Positions 37,401 through 47,568 of a DNA stretch of 64,000 nucleotides are shown here, piece after piece (within the stretch, counting starts at the first letter, position 1; every line of letters starts with the position of its first letter). The DNA is from Ricordea florida. Taxonomy: Eukaryota > Cnidaria > Anthozoa > Corallimorpharia > Ricordeidae. The position numbers were made by a program, and so were the translations under genes. The DNA lies in contig OX453277.1 of the NCBI GenBank assembly GCA_949710005.1, forward strand, positions 996,001 through 1,060,000. The letters run 5' to 3'. The notes beneath the pieces are model-generated. The model did no database searches and was not told where the DNA came from. It saw only the letters and a list, made by a program, of their open reading frames with translations.

Positions 37401-39070
37401 CCTTGAAATTATGCTACCAGTCACCATGATAAAGTGAGTTTAAAATACTGCAACAGAACATTCTCAGTTGCCAAAGGTCATGTCAGACTTGTTAATGACT
37501 GGTTGTAACTAGTATCTGTTGTGGTTCAATTTTACCCTTGGTTTCAATTTTATTTGCCTTTGTTTCAAACTCATTACCATACATTAATATACCAAAAAAA
37601 AAAACAAAAGAAAATAAAATTTAAACCAAAAAAAAAATTGAACCACAACACCTCTGTGTAAAATCCTTTCAGAGCATCAACATCAATTTTTGGCACCATT
37701 CTTTCAGTCTTGAACTGTTTTAAAAATGGTTTGTAGCTAGTGTTATGTCCATACTTGACAGTTTTTAATACTTGAATAAATAAGATGTTGACATGGCCAA
37801 TGAATTTACTCACTTTGCAGACGTTTTGAAGTACCTCGATCAATGAAAATTGCATGCCATGTTGTTGACTGGTAAGTAATCTGAAAAGTAAGATAAAATT
37901 TTGATGAGGTTGAACCTAGATTTTAGATTTATGTATGCAATGTTAGGTTGCAGTCTGTAGAATGCATTAATTCCCAAGGAAGACAGTGCTAATTTATAAT
38001 AGTATGGATGTGTTGGCTGTTGCTATCTGAAGTTTTAGTGAGGTAATTCATCTTTTCAAATTAAATTTATGGCCAACATGTGGTTCATAACTTGATCTTG
38101 ACATTTTCAGGTTCATGATCAGCCCAATACTGTTCAAACACTTGGAAAAGCGAGGCATTCAGGTGGGTATCAACTTTGCTTGTGCAAGTTGCTGATTTGC
38201 GTGTACTAATTTCTATCAATCACCAACCTGCAGTACAGTCCCATGTTTAGCAATCATTTTAGAGCGTAGTACTTTGCTCTTTAGAATGACTTGTGTTGTC
38301 ATAGAGGGTATCATGCATGTGACATCCATGGAGGGAACTCTTTATTTCTTTGTGTGAAGTGGATCATTTTAAGTCATGTCGATACACTGATATTTTCCAC
38401 ATAATTTTGTGACGTTATTAACTGTGTTGTTTCCTTAGACAAGAAACTTTACTCCACACTGTCTCTCTCCACCCAGGGGCCAGTTGTTGAAAGGCCAATT
38501 AGCGCTAAATCAGGGTTAAATTTTAACATGGATTTCTTTTCCTCTCGTTAAAAAGTATTTTCTCAGATAACTTTCTCTATTTTATTTAGAGCATACAATC
38601 ATCAAATTGTATTCAAAAAGAATTATCGTGAATGTGCTTTTTAAGCTCTCGTATCTGTATTTAAATTTTGCACTAACCGTGGGTTACCTTAACCCTGCCC
38701 AGGTGTATAAATTGGTACCAGCGATATGATGCTGGTGGTAACCCTGCATTGGAACAGCATCCCATCCAGGGGGGGAGTGATAATACTCCCAGGTGCTTCA
38801 TGCTACAGAAACCAGGATAAGCTCTGGCTCTGTGGGCCTTAAGGCCTGTGTGTACCTTTACCTTACTAACTGTACTTCTCTGAAATGTTTCAGACTTATC
38901 TTTGGGTGCTTAACAATGAAGATGAGTTTGATCTAGCATTTAACAAGCTCAAAGTTGCTGGTGTAATGACAGATTATCCCACCAGACTCAGAGCATACCT
39001 TAACAGTCAGAACACTACACCTGATGTGCCAAATAAAAATGAAACCAGTGAACTGATTAAGAAGCAGTGA
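34482..39070 (+). CDS. GDPD1: GDPD1-type lysophospholipase D (glycerophosphodiester phosphodiesterase domain protein)
   Basis: Membrane enzyme that releases choline/ethanolamine head groups from lysophospholipids or N-acyl-lysophospholipids. Exons: 34482-34617, 34936-34978, 35238-35298, 35392-35466, 35787-35832, 36606-36730, 37070-37159, 37300-37433, 37821-37871, 38111-38162 and 38894-39070. All are GT-AG and in phase, 990 nt, 329 aa (human 314). An N-terminal membrane anchor (residues 4-24) precedes the GDPD core. The catalytic pattern is complete: H43-R44-G-G, E70-x-D72 (EMLEIDLRLT) and H85-D-D. Further family blocks: PLLESVFEAFPNIPINVDIK, HLTVWGNFS, WVLNNEDEFDLAF and GVMTDYPTRL. A second hydrophobic stretch (LLIFLFYSGLLSFIP) lies near 195-210. 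A polyadenylation signal AATAAA is at 39445-39450. Confidence 0.95.
37519..37649. mobile_element. MITE (TTGTGGTTCAATTTTA family), copy in GDPD1 intron
   Basis: TTGTGGTTCAATTTTACCCTTGGTTT at the left mirrors AAACCA...AAATTGAACCACAA at the right, about 131 bp. The same termini occur at 59974-60099. It lies in the intron between 37433 and 37821. Confidence 0.85.
38430..38874 (+). mobile_element. SINE body copy interrupted by a 220-bp insertion
   Basis: TGTTTCCTTAGACAAGAAAC, ACTGTCTCTCTCCACCCA, GTATAAATTGGTACCAGCGA, CCCATCCAGGGGGGGAGT and a ..CCTTTACCTTA tail match, in opposite orientation, the element at 43014-43305. The tRNA-like head is missing here. The insertion at 38478-38697 is flanked by CCCAGG repeats. 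Confidence 0.8.
38478..38697. mobile_element. 220-bp insertion with CCCAGG target duplication
   Basis: The sequence GGCCAGTTGTTGAAAGGCCA...CCTTAACCCTG splits the SINE between CACCCAGG and CCCAGGTGTATAAA. The uninterrupted copy at 43 kb reads CACCCAAGCGTATAAA. CCCAGG (38472-38477 and 38698-38703) is therefore a target-site duplication. Internal CAGGGTTAA/TTAACCCTG blocks are subterminal inverted repeats. Confidence 0.75.
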
Positions 39071-39664
39071 ACTGTAAAATATAAGTTGCTGTTCAGTAAA
39101 TTGATAACTTGTCAATCTTTGTTATCACAGTCACGCTTCATAAAAGATGCATTCCCCATGATTCTTAGTGATAGTTAATCCCTGAAGTGATCAGTATCTG
39201 TAATGATTACTTCTGCTCAAAGCCTGAAATGCATCTGTGTTTGCAGGTTGATATTGCACTCACTGAGGACACTTAGAACTTGTTATCCTAAAGAAGTTTC
39301 CCTTTGTTTCTGTGGTTTTTTAGTAGCTTACTAGTAATCTTTACTTCATAATATAAGTAGACAGCTCTAAAAGATTGTGGATGACCATGATATTGTGACT
39401 ACTTTACACAGATATTTAGTAGCAATTTAACAGTCTCTATTAACAATAAAAATTGTACATACTCGGTATACCCACTCCTGTATCGTGTAGCATTACTATC
39501 CTTTGAACAGAAATTTTCCATTGCCTGATGCATACGTAATTCAGAAGTATGTTTAACTTACAATAAATACAAGTTGATTTAAAATGGAAGTTGTACAGTA
39601 ATGTATATTAGAAAACAGTCCCAAGAAAGTATGCGCGCTGATTGGTTAGAAATCGTGTTTCTAT

Positions 39665-39985
39665 TAAACAATTAGATTATGAGCTCGAGATTTCTATCGC
39701 GCGATAGTTGACGAGGGCGCAGCCCGAGTCAACTATCACGCATAGAAATCGAGAGCGAATAATCTAATTGTTTTAGTATAAATCTACTAGTCGTTCAAAA
39801 CTTTGTCTTTTCTGGAACAGCCTCGACCAGTAAACTGTCTAAATCTTCTTCACGGACACTTCGAAAACGCGAAGAAGTGGCCGCCATTACGCTACTCACT
39901 ATCTATCACAGAATAGATAGTGGGTAGCGTAGCCAATCAGAGCGCGGCATTTGTGATAGAATGCTAGTAGATTTATACTAAAACT
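39665..39985 (-). mobile_element. Non-autonomous Crypton-like element, copy 2, with micro-ORF
   Basis: Reverse-oriented copy of the family at 1486-1806: CAATTAGATT hairpin arms (39675-39772), TTTAGTATAAATCTACTAG at both sides of the inner block (about 39772-39790 and 39962-39981), and a CCAATCAGAGCG block. On the minus strand, 39887-39795 encodes a 30-aa frame (MAATSSRFRSVREEDLDSLL... VPEKTKF, stop TGA). It resembles the N terminus of DUF3504/KIAA1958-like Crypton proteins, from memory. Short and probably not functional. Confidence 0.65.
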
Positions 39986-40106
39986 CGATAGAAACGCAGA
40001 ACTAGCACGAGCTGTTGACGTAATGATGACGCGAGCAAAGAGAATTTACATTTTGATATTCAAAGTTAACAAGTTGCTTTTCTTTTTTTCGTCGCGGTGT
40101 TTTCTA

Positions 40107-40178
40107 AAAGAAATAGAGAACATGTTCTTCGTGTTTCTATCGAGTTAAAGAAACACTCGTGAAAGTTTGGGAGAACTC

Positions 40179-40209
<31 letters not shown>

Positions 40210-40210
40210 T

Positions 40211-40241
<31 letters not shown>

Positions 40242-40298
40242 CTTCCACTCGTGTTTCTATAACTCGATAGAAACACGGTACATGTTTTCTATTTCTTA
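40107..40298. mobile_element. Long hairpin MITE, about 190 bp
   Basis: AAAGAAATAGAGAACATGTT... with TTTCTATCGAGTTAAAGAAA and GTTTGGGAGAACTCG on the left mirrors CGTTCTCCCAAACTT, GTGTTTCTATAACTCGATAG and ACATGTTTTCTATTTCTTA on the right. The loop contains GCCTGCGGC. Confidence 0.85.
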
Positions 40299-40502
40299 AT
40301 AATTAAAAGTGACTACTTGAATAAACATCAAAGGCTATTCACCTACATGTAATAATAAATAGTACAATTCCAATTTACAAGAACCTCAATACAATTCTAG
40401 ATATTAATTACCATAGATGCCTGCATAATTATCTGATAAGGTGTAGAAAGAACATTTGAGATGAAATTGTGAATAATTTATATGTAAAACAAAACAAAAA
40501 AA

Positions 40503-41618
40503 CTAGCAAGCTGATGGAACTTCCTCTGCAGTTATTATTTCATGATCGTCAGTCCTCAGGGTTTCCACATCCACTAAAGACTTCTTTTCTGGCACTATCT
40601 CCGTTCCTTGGGAACCGCTCTTTTCAGTGGCAGTCTTTATCTGATCCTCGTGTAATCTCTTTCGGGAAAAAGTTTGTCCATATAACGCTTGTTTTGTAGT
40701 CGCTATCGTGCTAGACAACTCCATAACAAAATCAGCTAGTTCAACCGTTATCTCTTGCCAAAGTTCTTCATCAAAACCAAAAGACGTTTCCTTGTTTTCA
40801 CCTCTCAATCTTTCCAGTAAAATTCCTTTGGATTTTTTGCAGATAAACAAATATGTTTGCAGTTGGATGTAGTCATACTCTGGGCACATAAACCGATTAA
40901 TTCTATTTTTTACCTCGATCACGGTATCTTCTGTTTCGGCATCTACCTTGCCACGGACACTCCACTTCGTTCCATTGTATTCCATTTCTCTGCAAAACAA
41001 CTTTGGTACTAATTGACTATCAATAATTCCAATTCCCGTGGATGTTCCGAAATCTTTTACTGCCCTGCTTTCCAGCTGCGTACCTCTGTCTTTGGTGATT
41101 TTGGATTCCATAGCTTCTATAATTTCTTTTTTATCCACTCTAGCTTTGGTACAGATCTCTTTCACAACGTTTTCAACTGGTTTTGTTTCGTCCTCGCAAA
41201 GTGCTTTGACTTCCGGGCCAAGGTGTTCCAGAATTTTTGCTGAAGCAAGCAGATGTTGTTCTTTCGCATCTCGACTGGTTTGAACCTTCAGAAAATTGCG
41301 AATTTCTCGGTACAGGGACCTCCATTGCGGATCATAAATGACCAACTTAAGCGCGGGAACAAAATCAGCATTTTCAGTTTCTTCTGTCAAGTTTGGAAAC
41401 TGTTTTGTCAGGTCAATGCAGTTCGCCAGGATAGAACACACTTCTTTCTTGAACAGCCGCGCATAAGCATAACAGAATGATTCCCTATGGCATCGGAGCC
41501 AGACTTTTCTAAAAGTCTCTTCTCTCGGTACATATCTATGTCGCCCAACAGCACTGGCCAGTTCGCTTGCACAGATGACGATTTTTTGACTCAAACTTTC
41601 TACCTGTCCGTTCGCCAT
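40503..41618 (-). CDS. Intronless PD-(D/E)XK nuclease-like protein (YqaJ/lambda-exonuclease fold)
   Basis: A single 1116-nt exon, 371 aa. ATG at 41618 is chosen because it has a good context (ATTATGG) and the upstream TTG is not a usual eukaryotic start. Motifs match the YqaJ/lambda-exonuclease branch of PD-(D/E)XK nucleases. They are an N-terminal ASELASAVGRHRY helix-turn, R-G-T-Q-L-E183 (first acidic helix), RGKVD226AE, T-V-I-E235-V-K237-N (catalytic ExK) and the YDYIQLQTYLF helix with Q252. The C-terminal 60 residues are charged and low-complexity. Known relatives resect DNA ends in phages; the role in an animal is unknown. Lack of introns among intron-rich neighbours suggests a retrocopy or horizontally acquired gene, which is inference. 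Confidence 0.75.
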   Translation of the reverse strand: MANGQVESLSQKIVICASELASAVGRHRYVPREETFRKVWLRCHRESFCYAYARLFKKEVCSILANCIDLTKQFPNLTEETENADFVPALKLVIYDPQWRSLYREIRNFLKVQTSRDAKEQHLLASAKILEHLGPEVKALCEDETKPVENVVKEICTKARVDKKEIIEAMESKITKDRGTQLESRAVKDFGTSTGIGIIDSQLVPKLFCREMEYNGTKWSVRGKVDAETEDTVIEVKNRINRFMCPEYDYIQLQTYLFICKKSKGILLERLRGENKETSFGFDEELWQEITVELADFVMELSSTIATTKQALYGQTFSRKRLHEDQIKTATEKSGSQGTEIVPEKKSLVDVETLRTDDHEIITAEEVPSAC

Positions 41619-43013
41619 AATTATCAAGTTTCAAATGACGAAGATGTCGTTATTCCGGTATATAAAAGGCGCGTAAAGTATATTGTTTACTAGGGTAGGG
41701 ACAGTAAAAACTTACATGGAATTGTATTTAAAAGTGTTTTTAAAAACACAATGTCCATAAGGTATTGCTTGCCTTGAAAAGGATCAAATCAACACGCTCA
41801 GAGAAGGAATATATTTGAGATATTTTTCAGGTTTCCTTGTCATAAGCATATGTGTAATTTTGTTCAAATGCCTCCTCGCCCCCCACCTCCTTGGGACATT
41901 TTTTGTTTCCTGTATACTGTCTTCTTTGTTTGACGAACAAGTCCGGGCAAGCCCTCTAGACGCTGCTCTTTTCAATACAAATCGACATTTCTTGGAGGAG
42001 CGACAGGGGAAGGAGTGGGGAATGGGGAGCAATGATTTGGTAAAGACAAGAATTGCTTTCCCAAACGAACCAGAGTGCTCGAATTTTCTTTCCAATTTTT
42101 TTTTCTGTAGTTATAAAGCTTTTACCTTCATCCATAACGTTATTTTTTTTCGCTGCGGAATTATTTACGTTCTCTGCTCACTGGGACAGCAAAGTGACAA
42201 GAAATTCCACATCTGTCGGTTCGTGATAAAAAATAATTCTAAGGAAGTTTTTAGTTGGAAGCACGGTAGTTTGTGACACCGATAGAAATTAAATTACAAC
42301 GCTTTTATTAAATTTAAAAGTTCAGTCAATGGCAAGTATCTGTTTTATTAGTTGAAATCTTACTGGAAGAAAATTAAAGTTTATACTGACGGTTACAAAC
42401 TGAAACATAAGAGAACAATATGCTAAGCAAAGTGATCAAAATTGAATTATGTGATCCAAGAAGTCCTGAGCCTCGAGGGAGGGGGGGGTGCTCTCAGAAA
42501 AATTGGGTAGGAGTGTGCAGCCCGCTTCCCAAAACCCTTTGTTACCAAAATCTGCAATTTTCTCCACCTGACCAAACATTTGAAAAATTGGCCCTTAAAC
42601 AAATACTCTGTCTCAGGCCTGCCTAATAATTACTTCCCTAGTTTAGACCAATGTTAAAATCAATGTTAATCTGCTTTTATTAGGTAGGTTACAAGACTGG
42701 ACGGTGCAAAGTTTCGAGCTCAGATTTCCACACTATAACGCGAGTGCAAAAATCGATACCCTATTTATGACCAAAACGGCTGAAAAACCATGCCCTTTGG
42801 GGCCGCACATACCTATATAGCCCATGTAAGGGAGTATCCCCCCGGTCCTGAGCCTTTGTGAAAGGTTCCAAACCTCTTCGGGAGGTCTTCGGATGTAGTC
42901 CAACACTAACAATTGTGTCTTTGAGCCCTCACGCATGATACCGTATATTGGGATACTAACTGTGATGTTGCTAATCTTAGCGAAAAGAAGTTCATTATAG
43001 CTTATCCGAGTGT
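41619..43013. other. Intergenic DNA, no recognisable gene
   Basis: TATATAAAAG at about 41660 could serve as a promoter element close to the nuclease start (on its minus strand it reads CTTTTATATA). A CCGCACATACCTATATAGCC segment near 42803 looks like a repeat fragment, but I cannot define it. Confidence 0.35.
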
Positions 43014-43305
43014 TAAGTTAAGGTTAAGGCGCACACGAGCCAAAGGCCCACGCGACCAGAGCTTATCCCGTTTTCAATAGCATAAAACACCAGGGAGTAT
43101 TATTACTCCCCCCTGGATGGGCTGCTAGTCCATCGCAGGGTCACCCCCTGCATTATATCGCTGGTACCCATTTATACGCTTGGGTGGAGAGAGACAGTAT
43201 GGAGTTAAGTTTCTTGTCTAAGGAAACAACACAGTTCCAGCACCAGTGCTTGAAATCCTAACCTCCTGCTCGGAAGTCCGACACGCTAACCACTACACTA
43301 CTGTA
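43014..43305 (-). mobile_element. tRNA-derived SINE (full copy, inverted)
   Basis: On the minus strand it begins with a tRNA-like head (AGTGTAGTGGTTAGCGTGTC, A-box-like, then GGTTAGGATTTCAAGC as a degenerate B box). The body follows (GTTTCCTTAGACAAGAAACT, TGCAGGGGGTGACCCTGCG, CTGGATGG) and it ends in CCTTAACCTTAAC repeats. The body matches 38430-38874. Confidence 0.7.
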
Positions 43306-43349
43306 TCTCTACAAATCCGAGTGTGCCTTTATATATTTTCTTCTGTTGA

Positions 43350-43520
43350 GGGAGCAGGGTTGGCGCAGTGGTGAGAGCGCTCGCTTTCCACCAATGTGGC
43401 CTGGGTTCGATTTCCGGCCCCGCGTCATATGTGGGCTGAGTTTGTTGGTTTTTCCGGGTGCTACGGTTTCCCCTCTCCACAAAAACCAACATTTAATTTG
43501 ATTTAATTTAATAGATTCCA
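43350..43520 (+). mobile_element. tRNA-derived SINE, second family
   Basis: Pol III promoter boxes are visible: A box TGGCGCAGTGGTGAGAGCGC at 43361 and B box GGTTCGATTTCC at 43404-43415. These are followed by a non-tRNA body (GGGCTGAGTTTGTTGGTTTT) and an ATTTAATTTGATTTAATTTA tail. It is not a functional tRNA because the arms do not close. Confidence 0.8.
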
Positions 43521-43621
43521 TTTGATTTCATTTGTGCTTTACAGTGTCCCCAATTAGTACGTCAGTGCTAGATACAGTTGACACTCAAAGGAAAAAACTT
43601 TAAAAAAAGTTGTTATGCCGC

Positions 43622-45372
43622 CTAGATACTCGAGCCCCAGCCCGCAGGAGGAAGGACCCAACTAAATGCCATTTGATACATACAGCCAGTGACGTCACAT
43701 CGTGAACATTCCCACGCATAGGATGATCTGCCGCTGACGTTAAATCCCTGCAGTCTCAAATCTTTCTCTACCAGCGAAGTAAAAACTCGACAGTTTGGGA
43801 CATCTTCTTCTGGGATCACAAAATCAACTGGCGGTAGATGGGAACCAAGAAAATACCCCAGCCTCCCTGTCCCCTGCATACAGTAGAAATTATGATATCG
43901 ATTGGCTTCTGCCTTCTCGTGTGGGTTGTGGTTCTTGCAGACACTATCAGCAATCCCATGATCCCTCTTGGACATGTATCTTGTTGACGTCATTACCACG
44001 TCATTGCCCAAGGAGAATTGTAACACTTGACCGTATTTTTGTTGAACTATTTCTAGTAGAACATGTTTCCAGAAGTCATACTTAATGGTGGTATTTTCCT
44101 TTAATTCGTCTATAATAACATATGGAATAACAAAAGGATAACGCTCTAATTGGCGGATCAGTCCTTCTATTCCGAAATACCGCGCCTCGCGATAGATATG
44201 TAACGCTGCATTAGCTGGAGGGAGATGAGACGGGTCACGCAAATAGTTCAGGATATGAGTGAAGTATCTTCCGTCACGATCAATAAAGTACCTTTCTTGT
44301 TCATCAACTTCGAGTTCAAATCGTCCGCTAAACATGGCAGCCAGCATCGATCCACTTTCGGCACGCAAAGTAGAGAGACGAGTCGTAAAGTAGAATCCAC
44401 CAACATTCAGTGTTATTATAGCAGGAAACTGTAGAAGGCAAGAGGAAGAAATCAGTATAACAACAACTTCTATCTCATATTAACAGAAGGTACACAATAG
44501 GAAAGGAATCGAAAAGCTTGGAAATGACCTGTTGGAATCAGCTGAGCTTTTAAGTAAAAAAGAACCCTTTGAAAATGAAAAGTGACGATCATTAAAATCA
44601 TTGATAATAGTAATAACAATAACAATAACAATAATAATAATAATGATAATAAACTAACAGAGTGCGTAAGGTTTGGTTTGATTCAATCATTATTTGTAAC
44701 ACCAGCCAACAACTCAACACTTGCTTTATCGGTTTAACAAAATATTTAAAACTATAAATATTGAATTTTTCACAGTGTCATGATTTTCTTCTCTTTACTT
44801 TGGAAGGCACTGAAATCTCCTTGATTATTCAAGAAAAAAAAAACCGAATTCAGGACTGAATCTGTTTCTGTCATTTTTTGAATGGCTCGAAAGAAGCATT
44901 CAGATGCTCTTTTTCAGAACTTTTTTTAAGAATTGTTGGACTAATCCAGGAGAAATCAAAATCATCGTGTTTTCAAGTGGCGTTTCATGGGCACATCAAA
45001 TAGACTATCGCGAATTTTCGTTGGGAGACCGAAAGAAAGTTAAAAGTTAATTTAAATCGCACCACTTTTACTTCAGTGTAAGGTCGATAACAATTTCAAA
45101 AATCACGAGAATCGGGAAAGTTAAAAGTGCGTTAAAATCCACTAAAAGGTAAAAACCGAAAAGTTAAATAACGAGTCCATGAGTGGCGGGTCTTAACTTT
45201 GGGTTTGTAGTGAAAATACACGGAGTAAACGATACTGAGTTGTATCAGAAAACTGGCGCTTTTTACCAGAACCTTGAAATGGCGCTTTTTGTTCAATTTT
45301 TAGATGTTCCAGCTTCAACTTTAAGGACTTAAGAATCGCCCAAGATTTTGTTACCTTCGAATCTGCTTCCAT
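43622..45372 (-). CDS. BTB/POZ domain KCTD protein (KCTD7/KCTD14-like)
   Basis: Two exons: 45372-45355 (ATG, MEADSK, donor AAG|GTAACA) and 44428-43622 (acceptor CTACAG, stop at 43622); 825 nt, 274 aa. The T1-type BTB domain at residues about 8-105 shows TLNVGGFYFTTRLSTLR, GSMLAAMFSG, ERYFIDRDGRYFTHILNYLR and YREARYFGIEGLI. These proteins usually serve as Cullin-3 substrate adaptors or channel modulators. The C-terminal half (residues 110-274, EIVQQKYGQVLQFSLGND onward) is a KCTD-type specificity domain I cannot assign. The tiny first exon is inferred from phase and donor; an alternative first exon is possible. The ending PPAGWGSSI is plausible. Confidence 0.8.
44606..44652. repeat. AAT/AAC microsatellite
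   Basis: AATAATAGTAATAACAATAACAATAACAATAATAATAATAATGATAATAA-type tract in the KCTD intron (short trinucleotide units). Confidence 0.9.
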
Positions 45373-47293
45373 TTTAAAGGCCTTGCTTCCTCGATGGCAG
45401 TAGCACAAATTCAGTGATGAAAACTGAGTTCGTGCATCCCCTATTAAATAGATGAGGATTCTCGCATAATTTGCATAATAAAAAGTCGATCCAAACATTG
45501 TTTGAAATGAGATGGAAAGAGGGCAATTTTGCAAAAACACGCAACTGGTTCTCGGGTCTTGAAAGGGTTTTCCAACCAAATTATCTTTATTTCAGTATAT
45601 TTTCGACCTAGTCCTTGAAAATGTGGCAAAAAAAGATTTAGTGGTTTAGTTTAAGACTACTTTAGTTGTGAAGAAAGTTTGCGTTACCCGTGAAAACCGT
45701 GTTAACATGGATTCGTGACGGTAACGTTGCGTGAGATTTTGGGTGAGCTTGCCTTTGAATACAAGCCGCCTCGGCACGCAAAATTATTAAGGCTTCACTT
45801 ACCGGCTTCTTTACAAGGTACTCGATAATCCTGAATTCACTTCTTTTTCTTTTTTTTCCCGTTCCAAACCGCGAAGACCTGGATGCTTCCCAGCTAAAGT
45901 CTTCTTTATACCATAAACTGAACCAGGACTGCGAGACCCACAAGATGGGCTTCTGACTAAAATCTATTATTTTTTAATGACCTGAAAACAAAATGAACCA
46001 AACTGCTGTAAGGGTGGACAAATTGATTTTTTTCTAAATTTACCAATTTGCGCCACTTGTCATGGAAATCCAGGAAATTGTATATATACTTCCAGAATTC
46101 AAGTGCACCGTCCCTACCAAATTGCATACTCTGGGAAACCCTGATTTTATTGTCAGATCTTTCCGGCGTTTTCAACAAAGGAAAGCGGCTAATGGATTTC
46201 AGTTTTTCAGTGCTGACACTACCGCTATAAAATTGACAACGATTAGTGGAGCAGCCGCCGTATTATAATTTCAGTCAGTAACTTGCGATCAGATGTTTTT
46301 TTTTGGAAGAAGTGAGAAAGAACGCCTGATAGCAACAGAAGTCTGAAGCACAAATACTACTAATCCTTCGTTAAGGACCCCTAACTTTATTTTAAAAGCA
46401 CAAGAAATTGGGATAAACAAACAAGTTGATAAAGTAAGTTATACTACCGTAAGGTAAATGTTTTTAATCAATTCATTTATTTATTCAACGCAATTATTAA
46501 ACATTACATACATTATCATACTGTCAAAATACTACGCTATTACAATACTGACATTACTTATATGACACGTACATAGGCTGAGATAAAGGGTACAAACACT
46601 TACACATAGCTTACCATGATACGATAGCTTTTATACAATATTCTACTTAGTTTACTTTTAATTTACATGTGTAATATATAAGTATATATAACTTACTGTA
46701 GAATACAAATATTACAGGAAAGAAAGGTATTCGCATGGCCTTCCACTGAGTCTGTTTTACGTTGTGTTGTAATGTGAGAAAAGAGCAACAATTTTCTATT
46801 TTGGGAGTCAGTAGCGTTATGCGATTTACATACCCAAATAAAAAAGGTAAAAATGGGGATGCTGACGTTTCGAGCGTTGGCCCTTCGTTACAAGGAATCA
46901 TTTTAAGAGTCTTTAGGACAAGGAACCTTAATACTGCAGTAAGACTGCCAAACTACAAGATAGGCCATAAAATGAAGGCAGTTCAGAGCCAGCATTAGAA
47001 AAGCAAGCCTGTCACATGGTGTAAGATTGGTTTAACGAGTCAAGGCACTGGGTGGGGAAAAAAAACCACGATTATAACGTGCTTGGTATTCAATCAGTGA
47101 AATTTAAAAGACAGGCTTGGAAAAATCAGTTGAAATAAAGCGTGTCCATGTTGAAAAAATCTTTCTTGGCCCCAAATCAAAAGAGATCATCTGGACGTTC
47201 ATGGATAAAGAAATCATGTTTCGTCCCTGACCCCAAAGCTGTGGATCCATGTGAATGGCACAAAAGAGTACGTCACTAACGCGAGTTATATGC
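45373..47293. other. Intergenic DNA between the KCTD gene and the PPIL2 3' end
   Basis: No convincing exon. A minus-strand frame at 45662-45943 (WVSQSWFSLWYKEDFSWEAS) is of repeat-like appearance and unassigned. A Penelope-like motif at 46861-46895 is listed separately. Confidence 0.4.
46861..46895 (-). mobile_element. Penelope-like hammerhead-like core, inverted copy
   Basis: On the minus strand: TAACGAAGGGCCAACGCTCG followed by AAACGTCAGC, nearly the same as the plus-strand motif at 22340. Only the motif and an uncertain flank remain. Confidence 0.45.
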
Positions 47294-47299
47294 TTTATT
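47294..47299 (-). terminator. Polyadenylation signal of PPIL2
   Basis: AATAAA on the minus strand, about 270 bases after the PPIL2 stop at 47569. Confidence 0.6.
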
Positions 47300-47568
47300 T
47301 GCAGTCTGGTGCTGCTCACAAATACACTCGTTACGGCAGCGGAGTAAAGAACTTTTCAGGCCAAATAGTTTTGCAATTTCGTTAACACTAAGTAGCACGA
47401 GGTCGCTTTCCTTTCATTGGCTGTTTCGGCCACTCTTTTTTTTTCCTGGTGAACACGTGGCCTTGTGAATAGAGCCTGCTCCAGTGCACACAAGTCACAT
47501 ACTCGTGCCACGTGTTTCTGGTCACGTGTTTTGGCGCCCATATCGACAACATGCCTGGTTTCTTCCAG

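Noticed and set aside
41815-42276. 153-codon plus-strand frame
   Set aside because: No domain, low-complexity Phe-rich parts, no splice context; composition looks like non-coding AT-rich DNA.
42733-42936. 67-codon minus-strand frame (MGYIGMCGPKG)
   Set aside because: Looks like a translated dispersed repeat; no gene structure around it.
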